A stretch of 64,000 nucleotides of DNA from Vibrio atlanticus (GCF_024347315.1 NZ_AP025460.1:868001-932000), one strand, 5' to 3'. Counted from the first letter of the stretch, positions 46,167 to 54,737 are shown. Made by a program: numbers and translations. The notes: generated by a model not told the origin, from the letters alone.

Positions 46167-47240
46167 GTGTCGGAATATAAATTAGATCCATTTAACGCAT
46201 TGGAAGCAAAAACAGAAGCGCAAAAATTGTCTTTTGCTCCTATTGTTTTTCATACAGCTCGTACACTTCGTGATTTAGGTATCTTGAAAGCGTTAGATGA
46301 CGCGGGCAATGATGGTTTACCCGCTGAAACTATTTCTCAAGCAACGGGTGTATCCGAATACGGTGTCAAAGTTCTGCTTGATATGGCGTTGAGTGCTCAC
46401 ATCGTTACTTGGGATAAGCCTCATTATAAAATGGCTAACCTAGGTTTTTATCTATTGCACGATGGCATGACCAACGCAAATATGGATTTCACGGCTGATG
46501 TTTGTTATGCCGCGATGATGCATTTAACCGAAGCAATAGAAGAAGGTACACCTGCAGGCCTGAAAGAGCTGGGTGATTGGGAAACGATTTACCAAGGTTT
46601 GTCTCAATTACCAGAAAAAGCAAAAGAGAGCTGGTTTAAGTTTGATCATTTCTACTCAGATCGTTCGTTCCCCGTGTTGCTTGAGAAAGTTTTCAGTAAG
46701 AAGCCTAAATCGTTGGTGGATATTGGCGGTAATACAGGTAAGTGGGCAATGCAATGTTGTAACTACGACTCTGATGTCGAGGTGACGATTGTCGATTTGC
46801 CGCAACAATTAGAAATGGCAATGGCAAACGCAACACAGCACGGTCATCAAGACCGAGTGACTCCATTCCCCGCTAACATGCTTGATAAACAGCAAGCGCT
46901 GCCGACAGGTACGGATGTGTGGTGGATGAGTCAGTTCCTTGATTGTTTCTCGCCAATGGAAATTCTTAGCATATTAAAGCGTGTTCGCTCTCATATGTCA
47001 GAAGACGCGACTGTTTATATCCTTGAACTGTTTTGGGATGCACAGAAATACGATGCGGCTTCTTATAGCTTAAATGCGACGTCTCTCTACTTCACTTGCT
47101 TGGCCAACGGCAACAGCCGCTTTTACCGCAGTGAAGATTTCCTAGAGATAGTGGAAGAGGCTGGCTTTGATGTGGTGACTCGTACCGACGATATCGGTCT
47201 TGGGCATACGCTTCTGGAGCTGAAAGCTAGCGCGAAATAA
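46167..47240 (+). CDS. SAM-dependent O-methyltransferase (ApeB-like)
   Basis: The 357 residues match plant/polyketide-type O-methyltransferases (family 2). An N-terminal winged-helix dimerisation domain (TLRDLGILKAL, GVSEYGVKVLLDMAL) precedes the SAM site VDIGGNTGKWAM (about residues 184-195). It likely methylates a hydroxyl of the aryl head group, a modification known in aryl polyenes. Start codon GTG with TAGG six bases upstream. Confidence 0.85.
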   Translation: MSEYKLDPFNALEAKTEAQKLSFAPIVFHTARTLRDLGILKALDDAGNDGLPAETISQATGVSEYGVKVLLDMALSAHIVTWDKPHYKMANLGFYLLHDGMTNANMDFTADVCYAAMMHLTEAIEEGTPAGLKELGDWETIYQGLSQLPEKAKESWFKFDHFYSDRSFPVLLEKVFSKKPKSLVDIGGNTGKWAMQCCNYDSDVEVTIVDLPQQLEMAMANATQHGHQDRVTPFPANMLDKQQALPTGTDVWWMSQFLDCFSPMEILSILKRVRSHMSEDATVYILELFWDAQKYDAASYSLNATSLYFTCLANGNSRFYRSEDFLEIVEEAGFDVVTRTDDIGLGHTLLELKASAK

Positions 47241-47264
47241 TCATGGTAAACATGGCTTAAATTA

Positions 47265-48506
47265 ATGAAAAAACTGTCAACTCAAGTAGTGATCATCGGA
47301 GCTGGCCCATCAGGGGCTATTGCTGCGTCTTTGCTTCATAAAAAAGGCATCGATGTTCGAGTGATTGAAAAAAGCCTTTTCCCCCGTTTTTCTATTGGTG
47401 AAAGTCTGTTACCAGCGTGCATGGAAGTGATCGAACAAGCGGGCATGAGCGAAGCTGTGACTAATGCTAACTTCCAATTTAAAGATGGCGCGGCTTTTCG
47501 TAAAAATGGTGTTTATACGGCGTTTAATTTTGAAGATAAGTTCTCTTCTGGGCCGGGAACGACGTTTCAGGTTCAACGAGGTACTTTTGATAAGGTAATG
47601 GCAGACTGTGCTGAAGCGCAGGGTGTTACCATTGATTACCAACATGAACTGATCGGCATTAACTTCACTGAAGACCGTACTGTACTAGATGTACAAATAC
47701 AGGGTGGAGAGCGTTATCAGCTAGAGGCTCAATACGTCCTTGATGGTAGTGGTTTTGGTCGAGTGTTACCCAAGATGCTCGATTTAGAAGAGCCATCACG
47801 ACTTCCTCCGCGCAAAGCTATCTTCACACATATTAATGATCATATCTCAGCAACGGATACTGATCTTGAATACGATCGTAGTAAAATTTTGGTCTCGGTA
47901 CATCCAACCAATCCTGATGTTTGGTATTGGTTGATTCCCTTCAGTAACGGAGTCTCTTCATTCGGTGTGGTAGGGGAGCCTGAATTCTTTGAATCATACC
48001 CAGAAGACAAAATTTCGGCGATTAAGCAACTGGCAACAGAAGAGTCGGGCTTGGCCGAGATTTTGGCAAATGCGGAGTATCCAAATCCCGCAGGCGAAAT
48101 TGGTGGTTATTCTGTCAACGTTAAACATCTTGCAACCGATAAGTATGCATTACTGGGTAATGCGGGGGAATTTCTTGACCCTGTATTTTCATCGGGAGTG
48201 ACTATTGCGATGAAGTCGGCTCAGTTTGTGGTTGAGTGTGTGGAAAAACAACTCAATGGCGAGAAAGTCGACTGGGATCGTGAATACGCTGAACCATTGA
48301 TGATTGGGGTAAATACTTTTAGAACGTATGTTGAAGGGTGGTACTCGGGGGCTCTTCAGGATGTGATTTTCTATCAAGAACCAAACCCGAAGATAAAGCA
48401 AATGGTATGTTCGATTTTGGCGGGCTACGCATGGGATCAAAGCAACCCCTATGTAAACGAGTCAAAACGTCGATTGAAGACGCTGGCAGAGATATGCCGA
48501 AGCTAG
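47265..48506 (+). CDS. FAD-dependent oxidoreductase of the halogenase/monooxygenase family
   Basis: The 413 residues begin with the FAD site VIIGAGPSGAIAASLLHKKG and then FSIGESLLPACME, and contain the motif WYWLIP (WxWxIP, about residue 224), a hallmark of flavin-dependent halogenases and related enzymes. GNAGEFLDPVFSSGV is the second FAD motif. It could hydroxylate, halogenate or reduce the aryl ring; sequence alone does not decide. It is 24 bases after the methyltransferase and followed by a terminator. Confidence 0.8.
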   Translation: MKKLSTQVVIIGAGPSGAIAASLLHKKGIDVRVIEKSLFPRFSIGESLLPACMEVIEQAGMSEAVTNANFQFKDGAAFRKNGVYTAFNFEDKFSSGPGTTFQVQRGTFDKVMADCAEAQGVTIDYQHELIGINFTEDRTVLDVQIQGGERYQLEAQYVLDGSGFGRVLPKMLDLEEPSRLPPRKAIFTHINDHISATDTDLEYDRSKILVSVHPTNPDVWYWLIPFSNGVSSFGVVGEPEFFESYPEDKISAIKQLATEESGLAEILANAEYPNPAGEIGGYSVNVKHLATDKYALLGNAGEFLDPVFSSGVTIAMKSAQFVVECVEKQLNGEKVDWDREYAEPLMIGVNTFRTYVEGWYSGALQDVIFYQEPNPKIKQMVCSILAGYAWDQSNPYVNESKRRLKTLAEICRS

Positions 48507-48563
48507 ATGGTCTATTTAATATGTAATAGCACGCTAAATGGTCACTATGGTTAGCCATAAATC

Positions 48564-48592
48564 AAAACAGCCGCAATGCGCGGCTGTTTTTG
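48564..48592 (+). terminator. Terminator after the flavoprotein gene
   Basis: AAAACAGCCGC/GCGGCTGTTTT stem with a 5-nt loop followed by T. Confidence 0.88.
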
Positions 48593-48676
48593 TATCTGAT
48601 AATCAGCCTCTCAGAGCGAATACCAACGCCAGTAAGTCAGAATCCCAAATTTCTAACGAAGTTATCGAGGTTGATA

Positions 48677-49183
48677 CTACTTCAGATCAATGCTGTTCAA
48701 TCGTCCCATAAAGATAAGCAGCTCAATCACATCTTTGTGAGCTTCAAGCAGTGCTCGTTTGGTTTGGCTGTAGGCTGCGAGTCGACCGTGTTTCCGTATA
48801 GAACATACTTTCGTTCTGTATTTGTAATCACCATTCTCAGAGAAAACACGCCATTTCGCTATGTAGCACTCGTCGCGATGTTCAGGGTCACTCTGCGTTG
48901 GATTGGGCTTAAATACAATTTTAGGCTCTAAACTATGAGGCAGACGTGTCATGAGATAGGGTTCTTTGAGGACCTTTGGCCAAAACTTGCCCCAAAGCTG
49001 TCTACCTAGCTCATCTCTTAATTTGATGGTTTTCTTGAGTGCTTTGTCTTCCCCCATACGAACAAAGCCAACTGAACGATGTAATACCGTATCGTCGGGT
49101 GTATGAATGTGGATCTTAAAAGCGGTCTTACCTTTCGAGATAAAGCGGTAACCGGTAGCACCAATTAGATTATTCTGGCTCAT
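48677..49183 (-). CDS. Uncharacterised protein with two possible AP2-like repeats
   Basis: The 168-residue basic protein shows two related segments: residues 10-63 (TGYRFISKGKTAFKIHI... ending LKKTIKLRDELGRQLWG) and residues 108-160 (AKWRVFSENGDYKYRTKV... AAYSQTKRALLEAHKDVIELL). Each reads as three short strands followed by an Ala/Lys-rich helix, like AP2 DNA-binding domains of phage and plant proteins. It has no signal peptide. Function is unknown; a transcription factor or nucleic-acid-binding role is inference. It stands alone between the pigment cluster and flgT. Confidence 0.6.
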   Translation of the reverse strand: MSQNNLIGATGYRFISKGKTAFKIHIHTPDDTVLHRSVGFVRMGEDKALKKTIKLRDELGRQLWGKFWPKVLKEPYLMTRLPHSLEPKIVFKPNPTQSDPEHRDECYIAKWRVFSENGDYKYRTKVCSIRKHGRLAAYSQTKRALLEAHKDVIELLIFMGRLNSIDLK

Positions 49184-49252
49184 AGTTCGCTAAATGATGA
49201 TTATGTTATTAATAAGATTACGACAAATACCGCGAAACCGAAACTAATCCTC

Positions 49253-49294
49253 ATGAAAAAAATAAAGCCTTAACAAAAGTGCTAAGGCTTTATT
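49253..49294 (-). terminator. Terminator after flgT
   Basis: AATAAAGCCTTA/TAAGGCTTTATT stem, followed on the minus strand by a run of T. Confidence 0.82.
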
Positions 49295-49322
49295 AGGAAA
49301 TATGAGTTGATGGTGCTGCTAA

Positions 49323-50456
49323 CTACATGATTTTCTGCATTACATCACCAATTTGAATGCTTCCCGCAAGGCTTGGTTGATCAATGGTGAGTTCAGCTTC
49401 GTTTTCATAAACGCGAGAAACAGTCAGGGTGATATCGCTTTGAGAGACCTTATTGCGTGGCAAGCCTCTTTGGTCGATAAATGAACCTGTGTGCCAAAGC
49501 TGAAGCTTGTCACCTTGTTGTACACCGTGTATTCGGCCTAAATCAATGGTCACCATATTCCCAAACACAGCAGCAACTTCAGGAAGCGTGATTTTACAAG
49601 ATACTTCCGATTCTAAATCCAACATAATATTACGACTGACACGAAGCATCATGCTGCCATAGGTTGATGCCCAGAAACGAGCACTGCGGGTGTCGATTTC
49701 ACTGGTCTTCGCAAATGGCCATTTTGCTACTTCACGATAGCTTCGGTTGTAAACCTGATGACCTGTTTTACCATCGAACACCTGCATTTCTAACGCAAAT
49801 TGGCGATTGATAATGTCGTCTTTCAAAAGCTTCGATTCGATGGTGGCGGTTAAGTCGGTGATATCACCACCTATGATGTACTGTGCCCCCGTATCTTGTG
49901 CGATCATTTTGATCACTTCCGGTCGACGCTTGTCTATGTCGTAATTTGTTGTGCCAACCGAGACAAAACTGCGAGATTCTTGCGCCAGTTGTCGGTTAAC
50001 GACATGGCCAAAATCATCACCAATGTTATAGATTCGGCCCATCACAGCTTGTTGTGGAGAGCTCACATCAATATTACCGACCAAAAACGTCTTCTTATAT
50101 TGGCTTTCATGGCAAGCACTTGCCGAAGGGTAGATGTCTATCCTTGCAGTGACCATTATATTGCCACCGCGTTTCTTCTCTTTTTCTACTAAGATGTAGC
50201 GCACTTCATGATTGGTAAATTGAAATTCTTTCTTTTTTGCATCTAAGTAGGGGGTGAGGTTTGCAATACTGCCGATGTCAGCGCCAGAGAACTGTATGGC
50301 TTTGTAAACGGCATCCTCTAGGGCATGAATCCTTGCCGCATCCTCTGACGATACGATGGTTGCAGTACCGGTAACTTCATACCAAGAGGCATGAGTACTG
50401 AAGCTGATGGTTGTCAGTAAACTTATTGAAAATAAGTAATAAATTATTTTTTTCAT
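49323..50456 (-). CDS. flgT: Flagellar H-ring protein FlgT
   Basis: Periplasmic protein of the Vibrio H ring around the basal body, needed for assembly of the sodium-driven stator. The 377 residues have a signal peptide (about residues 1-23, STHA|SWYEVTG), the N-terminal VTGTATI...ARIHALEDAVYKAI domain, a middle TolB-N-like domain and a C-terminal domain with VTIDLGRIHGVQQGDKLQLW. It is divergent from flgO with its own sigma-54 element and ends at a terminator. Confidence 0.93.
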   Translation of the reverse strand: MKKIIYYLFSISLLTTISFSTHASWYEVTGTATIVSSEDAARIHALEDAVYKAIQFSGADIGSIANLTPYLDAKKKEFQFTNHEVRYILVEKEKKRGGNIMVTARIDIYPSASACHESQYKKTFLVGNIDVSSPQQAVMGRIYNIGDDFGHVVNRQLAQESRSFVSVGTTNYDIDKRRPEVIKMIAQDTGAQYIIGGDITDLTATIESKLLKDDIINRQFALEMQVFDGKTGHQVYNRSYREVAKWPFAKTSEIDTRSARFWASTYGSMMLRVSRNIMLDLESEVSCKITLPEVAAVFGNMVTIDLGRIHGVQQGDKLQLWHTGSFIDQRGLPRNKVSQSDITLTVSRVYENEAELTIDQPSLAGSIQIGDVMQKIM

Positions 50457-50472
50457 CTATTCGTTACCAGTT

Positions 50473-50488
50473 GGGTATAAATATTGCT
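50473..50488 (+). promoter_or_regulatory. Sigma-54 promoter for flgOP
   Basis: GGGTAT-AAATA-TTGCT has the GG and GC dinucleotides at the correct 10-base separation for a -24/-12 element. It reads toward flgO, about 160 bases before its ATG; the residue before GG is G rather than T. Confidence 0.55.
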
Positions 50489-50554
50489 TAACAAATATCT
50501 ATAAGCTTAAAGCTGACTCAAGTGCGTTTTTCATAATCTGAACCATTAATGAAA

Positions 50555-50570
50555 AGCAAAGATTGTTCCA
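50555..50570 (-). promoter_or_regulatory. Sigma-54 promoter for flgT
   Basis: On the minus strand TGGAAC-AATCT-TTGC (50570 to 50556) fits the -24/-12 consensus with exact spacing, about 100 bases before flgT. Confidence 0.65.
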
Positions 50571-50648
50571 ACATTGTAATCCATTGAAAAGAGTCATGGC
50601 GAGAACATATTGGAACAGCAAGCACTAAATATATCTGGAGATAAGAGA

Positions 50649-51284
50649 ATGAAAAAATGGCTCGTAGTAATGAGTGTCATGTTAATGACATCATGCGCTT
50701 ATTCGCCAATCTATAACGGTAAATCTGAGTATTCAGGCAGTCCGTTTATGTTGATGGACAGCCCGCGTCATACCATGGATTTTTTCGTGGAAAGCATGAC
50801 CGAAGATTTGATCTTGTCGAATACGAGTATTTCAGCCAGAACACCCATTGCCATTACCTCGTTTGTCGATCTGCAACACATGGACACAACCAGTTGGTTA
50901 GGAAACTCGGTATCAGAAGGTTTCATTCATCAGTTTCAGCGTCGAGGTTTTAAAGTGGTTGATTTTAAAACCACAGGCTCTATCCAAGTGACCCACCAGG
51001 GGGATTTTGCTATTAGCCGCGATTGGAAAGACTTAGCCCAAGAGCAAGACGTCCAGTATGTTTTGACTGGAACTATGCTTCGTCAAGAAGGCGGTGTTCT
51101 AGTAAATGCTCGTGTGGTCGGAATGCAAACTCGCATCGTTGTTGCTTCCGCACAAGGCTTTTTACCTGCAGACCGTATTGGTCGTGACTTAGATACTCTG
51201 AACAGTATTCGAACTCAAGACGGGGTTATTATTCGTTCTGATCCAACGATCAGTCAGCCTCATACTGTTATTCTTCGCCCTTAG
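50649..51284 (+). CDS. flgO: Flagellar outer-membrane lipoprotein FlgO
   Basis: Vibrio-specific lipoprotein needed for flagellar stability and motility. The 211-residue product has a lipoprotein signal ending MTSC and a FlgO-type domain (FVESMTEDLILSN, IAITSFVDL, VQYVLTGTMLRQEGG). A TTG opens the frame 13 codons earlier, but the ATG at 50649 follows GGAGATAAGAGA and starts the signal peptide. flgP begins 10 bases downstream. Confidence 0.92.
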   Translation: MKKWLVVMSVMLMTSCAYSPIYNGKSEYSGSPFMLMDSPRHTMDFFVESMTEDLILSNTSISARTPIAITSFVDLQHMDTTSWLGNSVSEGFIHQFQRRGFKVVDFKTTGSIQVTHQGDFAISRDWKDLAQEQDVQYVLTGTMLRQEGGVLVNARVVGMQTRIVVASAQGFLPADRIGRDLDTLNSIRTQDGVIIRSDPTISQPHTVILRP

Positions 51285-51293
51285 GAGTTCGTG

Positions 51294-51725
51294 ATGAAGA
51301 AGTTAATATTTGTTGTTGCCGCTTTATTGCTTGTCGGCTGTCAACCATTACAAAGCATGAGACCTAATGACTTTTTGGTTGCGGTTGGCTACGCGAGTGT
51401 CAGCGAGCAGAAAGGTCGTAATGACGAAGAGAAACGTATTCGAGCAATGAGAGCCTCTAAAATTGATGCGTATCGTGAACTTGCCGAGCAAGTGTATGGT
51501 ATGCGCGTGAGTGGTCGAGCTGAGCTTGAAGATCAGCGTCTTGGTACTGAGAGAACTTCAGGCGCGGTTGATGGTGTTATCCGTGGTGCCGAAGTGGTGC
51601 GCAGTTACCCTGTTGGCGACAGCTATGTGACTGAACTGCGGTTAGATATCCAAAAAATGGAACAACTGCGTAATTATGGCGAAGTTCAACCAGTGCCTGA
51701 GAAGAGACAACAAACGTTGTTCTAG
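51294..51725 (+). CDS. flgP: Flagellar outer-membrane lipoprotein FlgP
   Basis: Partner of FlgO at the outer-membrane disc of the flagellum. The 143-residue product has a lipobox LLVGC and the LPP20-like domain RAMRASKIDAYRELAEQVYG, GAVDGVIRGAEVVRSY and YVTELRLD. GTG (51291) and ATG (51294) are adjacent; AGGAG six bases upstream favours the ATG. A strong terminator follows. Confidence 0.93.
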   Translation: MKKLIFVVAALLLVGCQPLQSMRPNDFLVAVGYASVSEQKGRNDEEKRIRAMRASKIDAYRELAEQVYGMRVSGRAELEDQRLGTERTSGAVDGVIRGAEVVRSYPVGDSYVTELRLDIQKMEQLRNYGEVQPVPEKRQQTLF

Positions 51726-51820
51726 TTTAAGGATCGTCTAGTCATAGGTTTCTCCTGTTATATTGGCTGCTATTCGCTTTCCAGATGGCGTAACGACAAC
51801 CAGTAACGGCTATGAATAAG

Positions 51821-51857
51821 AAAGCGGCAAGTATTAAAGTACTTGCCGCTTTTTTGT
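51821..51857 (+). terminator. Terminator after flgP
   Basis: AAAGCGGCAAGTA/TACTTGCCGCTTT stem followed by a T run. Confidence 0.9.
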
Positions 51858-51928
51858 TTATCGGCTTGGGGAGTACATTCACAGGTTTAGTGGGAGATTT
51901 GACTAGTGTAACGAGAAGGGTTGGCTGA

Positions 51929-51968
51929 GATACAGATACAGATACAGATACAGATACAGATACAGATA
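51929..51968. repeat. GATACA hexanucleotide tandem repeat
   Basis: Six perfect copies of GATACA plus a partial GATA lie between the convergent flgP and flgN genes, 23 bases from the flgN stop. The tract is noncoding. Confidence 0.95.
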
Positions 51969-51990
51969 TGAGAGGGAGGTGGTTTACCTA

Positions 51991-52416
51991 CTAGGCTTTA
52001 ACGTTGGTTCCTAGCGTAGAAATTGTATGCGTTTGGCCTCCGGCATTGTAGGTCATGCCAATTTTACCGTGACTTTGCTGCATCATATTGCTGAGTTTTT
52101 TGAAGCTAAGGTGTGCTCGATTCAAGGCTTCGCCATTTACTAGGTTCGCTTGATGGCAGTCGTGCACTATGGATTTGATGGTTGCGACTAACTGAGCAAG
52201 TTCAGGGTTCTCGGTCAGTTCAGATATATTAGTATGGGCAGCGATTCGTTGATCGGTTGATCTTAGTTGTTCAACAAGAACCACTTTCTCTTTGGCTATT
52301 CGCTCAATATCGCTTGATTGTCGGCTTGTAATAGCGATTTTCTCTGAACTCAACAATTCAGATAAGGCTTTGGCATTTTGAAGTTGGAAATTAACTAAAT
52401 CTGCTAGTGCCGCCAT
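51991..52416 (-). CDS. flgN: Flagellar export chaperone FlgN
   Basis: The 141-residue helical protein has FlgN-type heptads (LVNFQLQNAKALSELLSSEK, RIAKEKVVLVEQL). FlgN escorts hook-filament junction proteins FlgK and FlgL to the export gate. It follows flgM by 65 bases; flgM-flgN is the usual pairing. Confidence 0.85.
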   Translation of the reverse strand: MAALADLVNFQLQNAKALSELLSSEKIAITSRQSSDIERIAKEKVVLVEQLRSTDQRIAAHTNISELTENPELAQLVATIKSIVHDCHQANLVNGEALNRAHLSFKKLSNMMQQSHGKIGMTYNAGGQTHTISTLGTNVKA

Positions 52417-52481
52417 AATGTAACCTACTAATAACCTCGTGTACTTTAAGATAATAACTTTATTTAAAAGCTAATGTTTGC

Positions 52482-52799
52482 TTAAAGACCTTTTAATTCG
52501 TTTTCAAATTTCATCATGTTGTCGGCCAATTTTTCTGGATCAACAGTGTATGAACCATTTGCGATCGCTTCTTTTATTGCCGCGACTTTCACTGAATCGA
52601 AACTTGGTTGTGCTGCCATCTCTTGATGGAGTTGACCAATCGCCTTGCCTTGTTGGCTTAGTGAAACCGCATCTTTGCTTGCGGGTGATTTAGGTGATGC
52701 ATCAGATCTTGATGCCTCAGACTTAGAATCAGAGCGCACTGCTGATCGGTTAGTGCTCGCTAGGGTTTGCCCTGAACGAATATTATCAATACCTGCCAT
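52482..52799 (-). CDS. flgM: Anti-sigma-28 factor FlgM
   Basis: Holds sigma-28 (FliA) inactive until exported through the finished hook. The 105-residue protein has a disordered Ser/Asp-rich N-terminus (MAGIDNIRSGQTLASTN) and the sigma-binding C-terminus VKVAAIKEAIANGSYTVDPEKLADNMM. Longer frames exist upstream, but the Met at 52799 matches FlgM proteins and has AAGG 8 bases upstream. A sigma-28 promoter lies just upstream. Confidence 0.92.
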   Translation of the reverse strand: MAGIDNIRSGQTLASTNRSAVRSDSKSEASRSDASPKSPASKDAVSLSQQGKAIGQLHQEMAAQPSFDSVKVAAIKEAIANGSYTVDPEKLADNMMKFENELKGL

Positions 52800-52839
52800 A
52801 GTTAAGCCTTTTTCTTCAAAATGGGAACCTGTACAGTCA

Positions 52840-52866
52840 ATATCGACCATGGGTGAGAATACTTTA
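52840..52866 (-). promoter_or_regulatory. Sigma-28 (FliA) promoter of flgM
   Basis: On the minus strand TAAA (52863-52866), 15 bases, then GTCGATAT (52840-52847), one base off the FliA consensus TAAA-N15-GCCGATAA at the key core. flgM would thus be under its own target sigma factor. Confidence 0.75.
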
Positions 52867-52976
52867 GCAATTTTTAGCTCAATAGTCGAAAACGAACCAA
52901 ACACCTCAACCGTTATAATTGGATGTTAGAGTTGAGAATAAAAGCGCTAACGATACCGACACTTTAAAGTGAAGTG

Positions 52977-53723
52977 TTAAAAGTAAACCGTGACTTCAGA
53001 CATGCTGGTAACAATACCTTCGATTATACGCTGTGATTTGTCATTTTTCACTCTAACTTGATCACCCATTGAGCCATCGGTAAGTGCAGTACCTTTGGTG
53101 GTGATGGTCATGCCACCTTTTACTGCCTGTATGATAACCTTCTCATTTCGGCATACGACACAAATATCGCCTCTTTCGACAACATCACCGGGTCTAAGGT
53201 TCTTTTTTACCTTAGCTCCGATGACTTGTTGTGGAGTGGTAAAGCCTTGGCGACGAAATTTGTTGAGAGAAATCATCGCAGTCGTGACGTCGTATTGACC
53301 GACAATTTCGCCTCTCGCCAGTGAGCGAGTCGTTGTGACAAGTGGTACTGACATTGAAAGGCGCACTGGCACGTAAACACGCCATTCATCAGGAACACAA
53401 CGAACTAAAACAGTAATGCTGCTACGGGTGTTGGTTGTTGTTGAGGCACTAGTCTCGAGGGGGATAGGACAATTTGTGGCTTTGATTCTAGAGTCTACAT
53501 TAGCGGAATTAACAAAAAGTTCACCGCCTCGCGGTTGCTCCACCGAGTCAAGGATGTGTTGCTCAGCCGCTGATTGGATCATGTCAATTTGTTCCGGCGT
53601 TGCCGCGTGTGTAAAAAAACTAAACAATATTGTTAGAATGCCGATAAACTTAGCGACAGTTTTAAAAATAGTTCTACACATAGCTATGGAAAAAAGATAT
53701 ATGTTTGCTTTATGATATGTCAT
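52977..53723 (-). CDS. flgA: Flagellar P-ring chaperone FlgA
   Basis: Periplasmic chaperone for P-ring (FlgI) assembly. The 248-residue product has an N-terminal signal region (hydrophobic core about residues 25-40, ending THAATP), and the SAF domain with LARGEIVGQYDV, LRPGDVVERGDI and QAVKGGMTITTKGTAL. The start at 53723 has AGAGAA seven bases upstream; Met15 is an alternative without one. It is divergent from cheV. Confidence 0.9.
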   Translation of the reverse strand: MTYHKANIYLFSIAMCRTIFKTVAKFIGILTILFSFFTHAATPEQIDMIQSAAEQHILDSVEQPRGGELFVNSANVDSRIKATNCPIPLETSASTTTNTRSSITVLVRCVPDEWRVYVPVRLSMSVPLVTTTRSLARGEIVGQYDVTTAMISLNKFRRQGFTTPQQVIGAKVKKNLRPGDVVERGDICVVCRNEKVIIQAVKGGMTITTKGTALTDGSMGDQVRVKNDKSQRIIEGIVTSMSEVTVYF

Positions 53724-53799
53724 TTTATTTCTCTAGTGGTTCGTAGCCTGCAGTAGACTAACACTTTCTATCCAAAAAGTTTGATATGGAGATGAGCTC

Positions 53800-54726
53800 A
53801 TGACGGGTATTCTTGATTCAGTGAATCAGCGTACGCAACTCGTCGGTCAAAACCGATTAGAATTACTAACCTTTCGCCTAATGGGGCGTCAGCGTTACGG
53901 TATTAATGTATTTAAAGTGAAAGAGGTTTTACAATGCCCTCGTCTGACTTTAATGCCAAATTTACATCATCTCGTAAAAGGTGTGGCTCATATTCGTGGT
54001 CAGACAGTTTCTGTCATTGATTTGAGCCTAGCGGTAGGCGGACGTCCTACATCTGATATCGATAAGTGCTTTGTGGTGATTGCTGAATTTAACCGTACTA
54101 TCCAAGCATTCCTCGTAAGCTCTGTAGATAGAATTGTTAATATGCACTGGGAAGCTATTCTTCCACCACCAGATGGTTCAGGTAAAGATAATTACCTAAC
54201 AGCGGTAACCAACATCGATAATGAATTGGTTGAAATTCTGGATGTTGAAAAGATCCTTGCTGAGATCTCACCTGTTGATGAGACCATGGATAGCAGAATC
54301 GCAGAGGAAATTGCAGAAGTTGAACAAGAGAAAGAATTGGTTCGCCGAATCTTGATTGCTGATGACTCGACGGTTGCTCGTAAGCAGGTTCAACGTGCTA
54401 TAGAATCTATTGGTTTTGAGGTCATTGCTGTCAAAGATGGTAAAGAAGCCTATGAGACTCTGATGAAAATGGCATCGGAAGGCAGTATTTACGATCAAAT
54501 TTCATTGGTGATTTCAGACATCGAAATGCCAGAAATGGACGGATACACGCTGACGGCTGAGATTCGTCGTCACGCTGAACTAAAAGATTTATACGTAATT
54601 TTGCACTCATCATTGAGTGGTGTATTTAACCAAGCCATGGTTGAGCGTGTAGGGGCTAACTCCTTCATTGCGAAATTCAATCCTGATGAGCTTGGTGGCG
54701 CGGTTAAAGCTGCGTTAACTAACTAA
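53800..54726 (+). CDS. cheV: Chemotaxis coupling protein CheV
   Basis: The 308 residues join an N-terminal CheW-like domain (LLTFRLMGRQRYGINVFKVKEV, HIRGQTVSVIDLS) to a C-terminal receiver domain (ILIADDSTVARKQV, phosphoacceptor D240 in SDIEMPEMDGY, and HSSLSG). CheV couples chemoreceptors to CheA and is tuned by phosphorylation. RBS TGGAG. It is followed 11 bases later by cheR. Confidence 0.94.
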   Translation: MTGILDSVNQRTQLVGQNRLELLTFRLMGRQRYGINVFKVKEVLQCPRLTLMPNLHHLVKGVAHIRGQTVSVIDLSLAVGGRPTSDIDKCFVVIAEFNRTIQAFLVSSVDRIVNMHWEAILPPPDGSGKDNYLTAVTNIDNELVEILDVEKILAEISPVDETMDSRIAEEIAEVEQEKELVRRILIADDSTVARKQVQRAIESIGFEVIAVKDGKEAYETLMKMASEGSIYDQISLVISDIEMPEMDGYTLTAEIRRHAELKDLYVILHSSLSGVFNQAMVERVGANSFIAKFNPDELGGAVKAALTN

Positions 54727-54737
54727 AAGAGACATTA

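Noticed and set aside
29932..48506. Pigment cluster as a mobile island
   Set aside because: No integrase, transposase or flanking direct repeats were seen, and base composition looks like that of the neighbours by eye.
48618..48633. ATACCAACGCCAGTAA as a second MITE end
   Set aside because: It resembles one end of the element at 4718 but has no matching second end nearby.
48590..48931. Plus-strand ORF of 113 codons after the flavoprotein gene
   Set aside because: It starts in the terminator and is antisense to the AP2-like gene.
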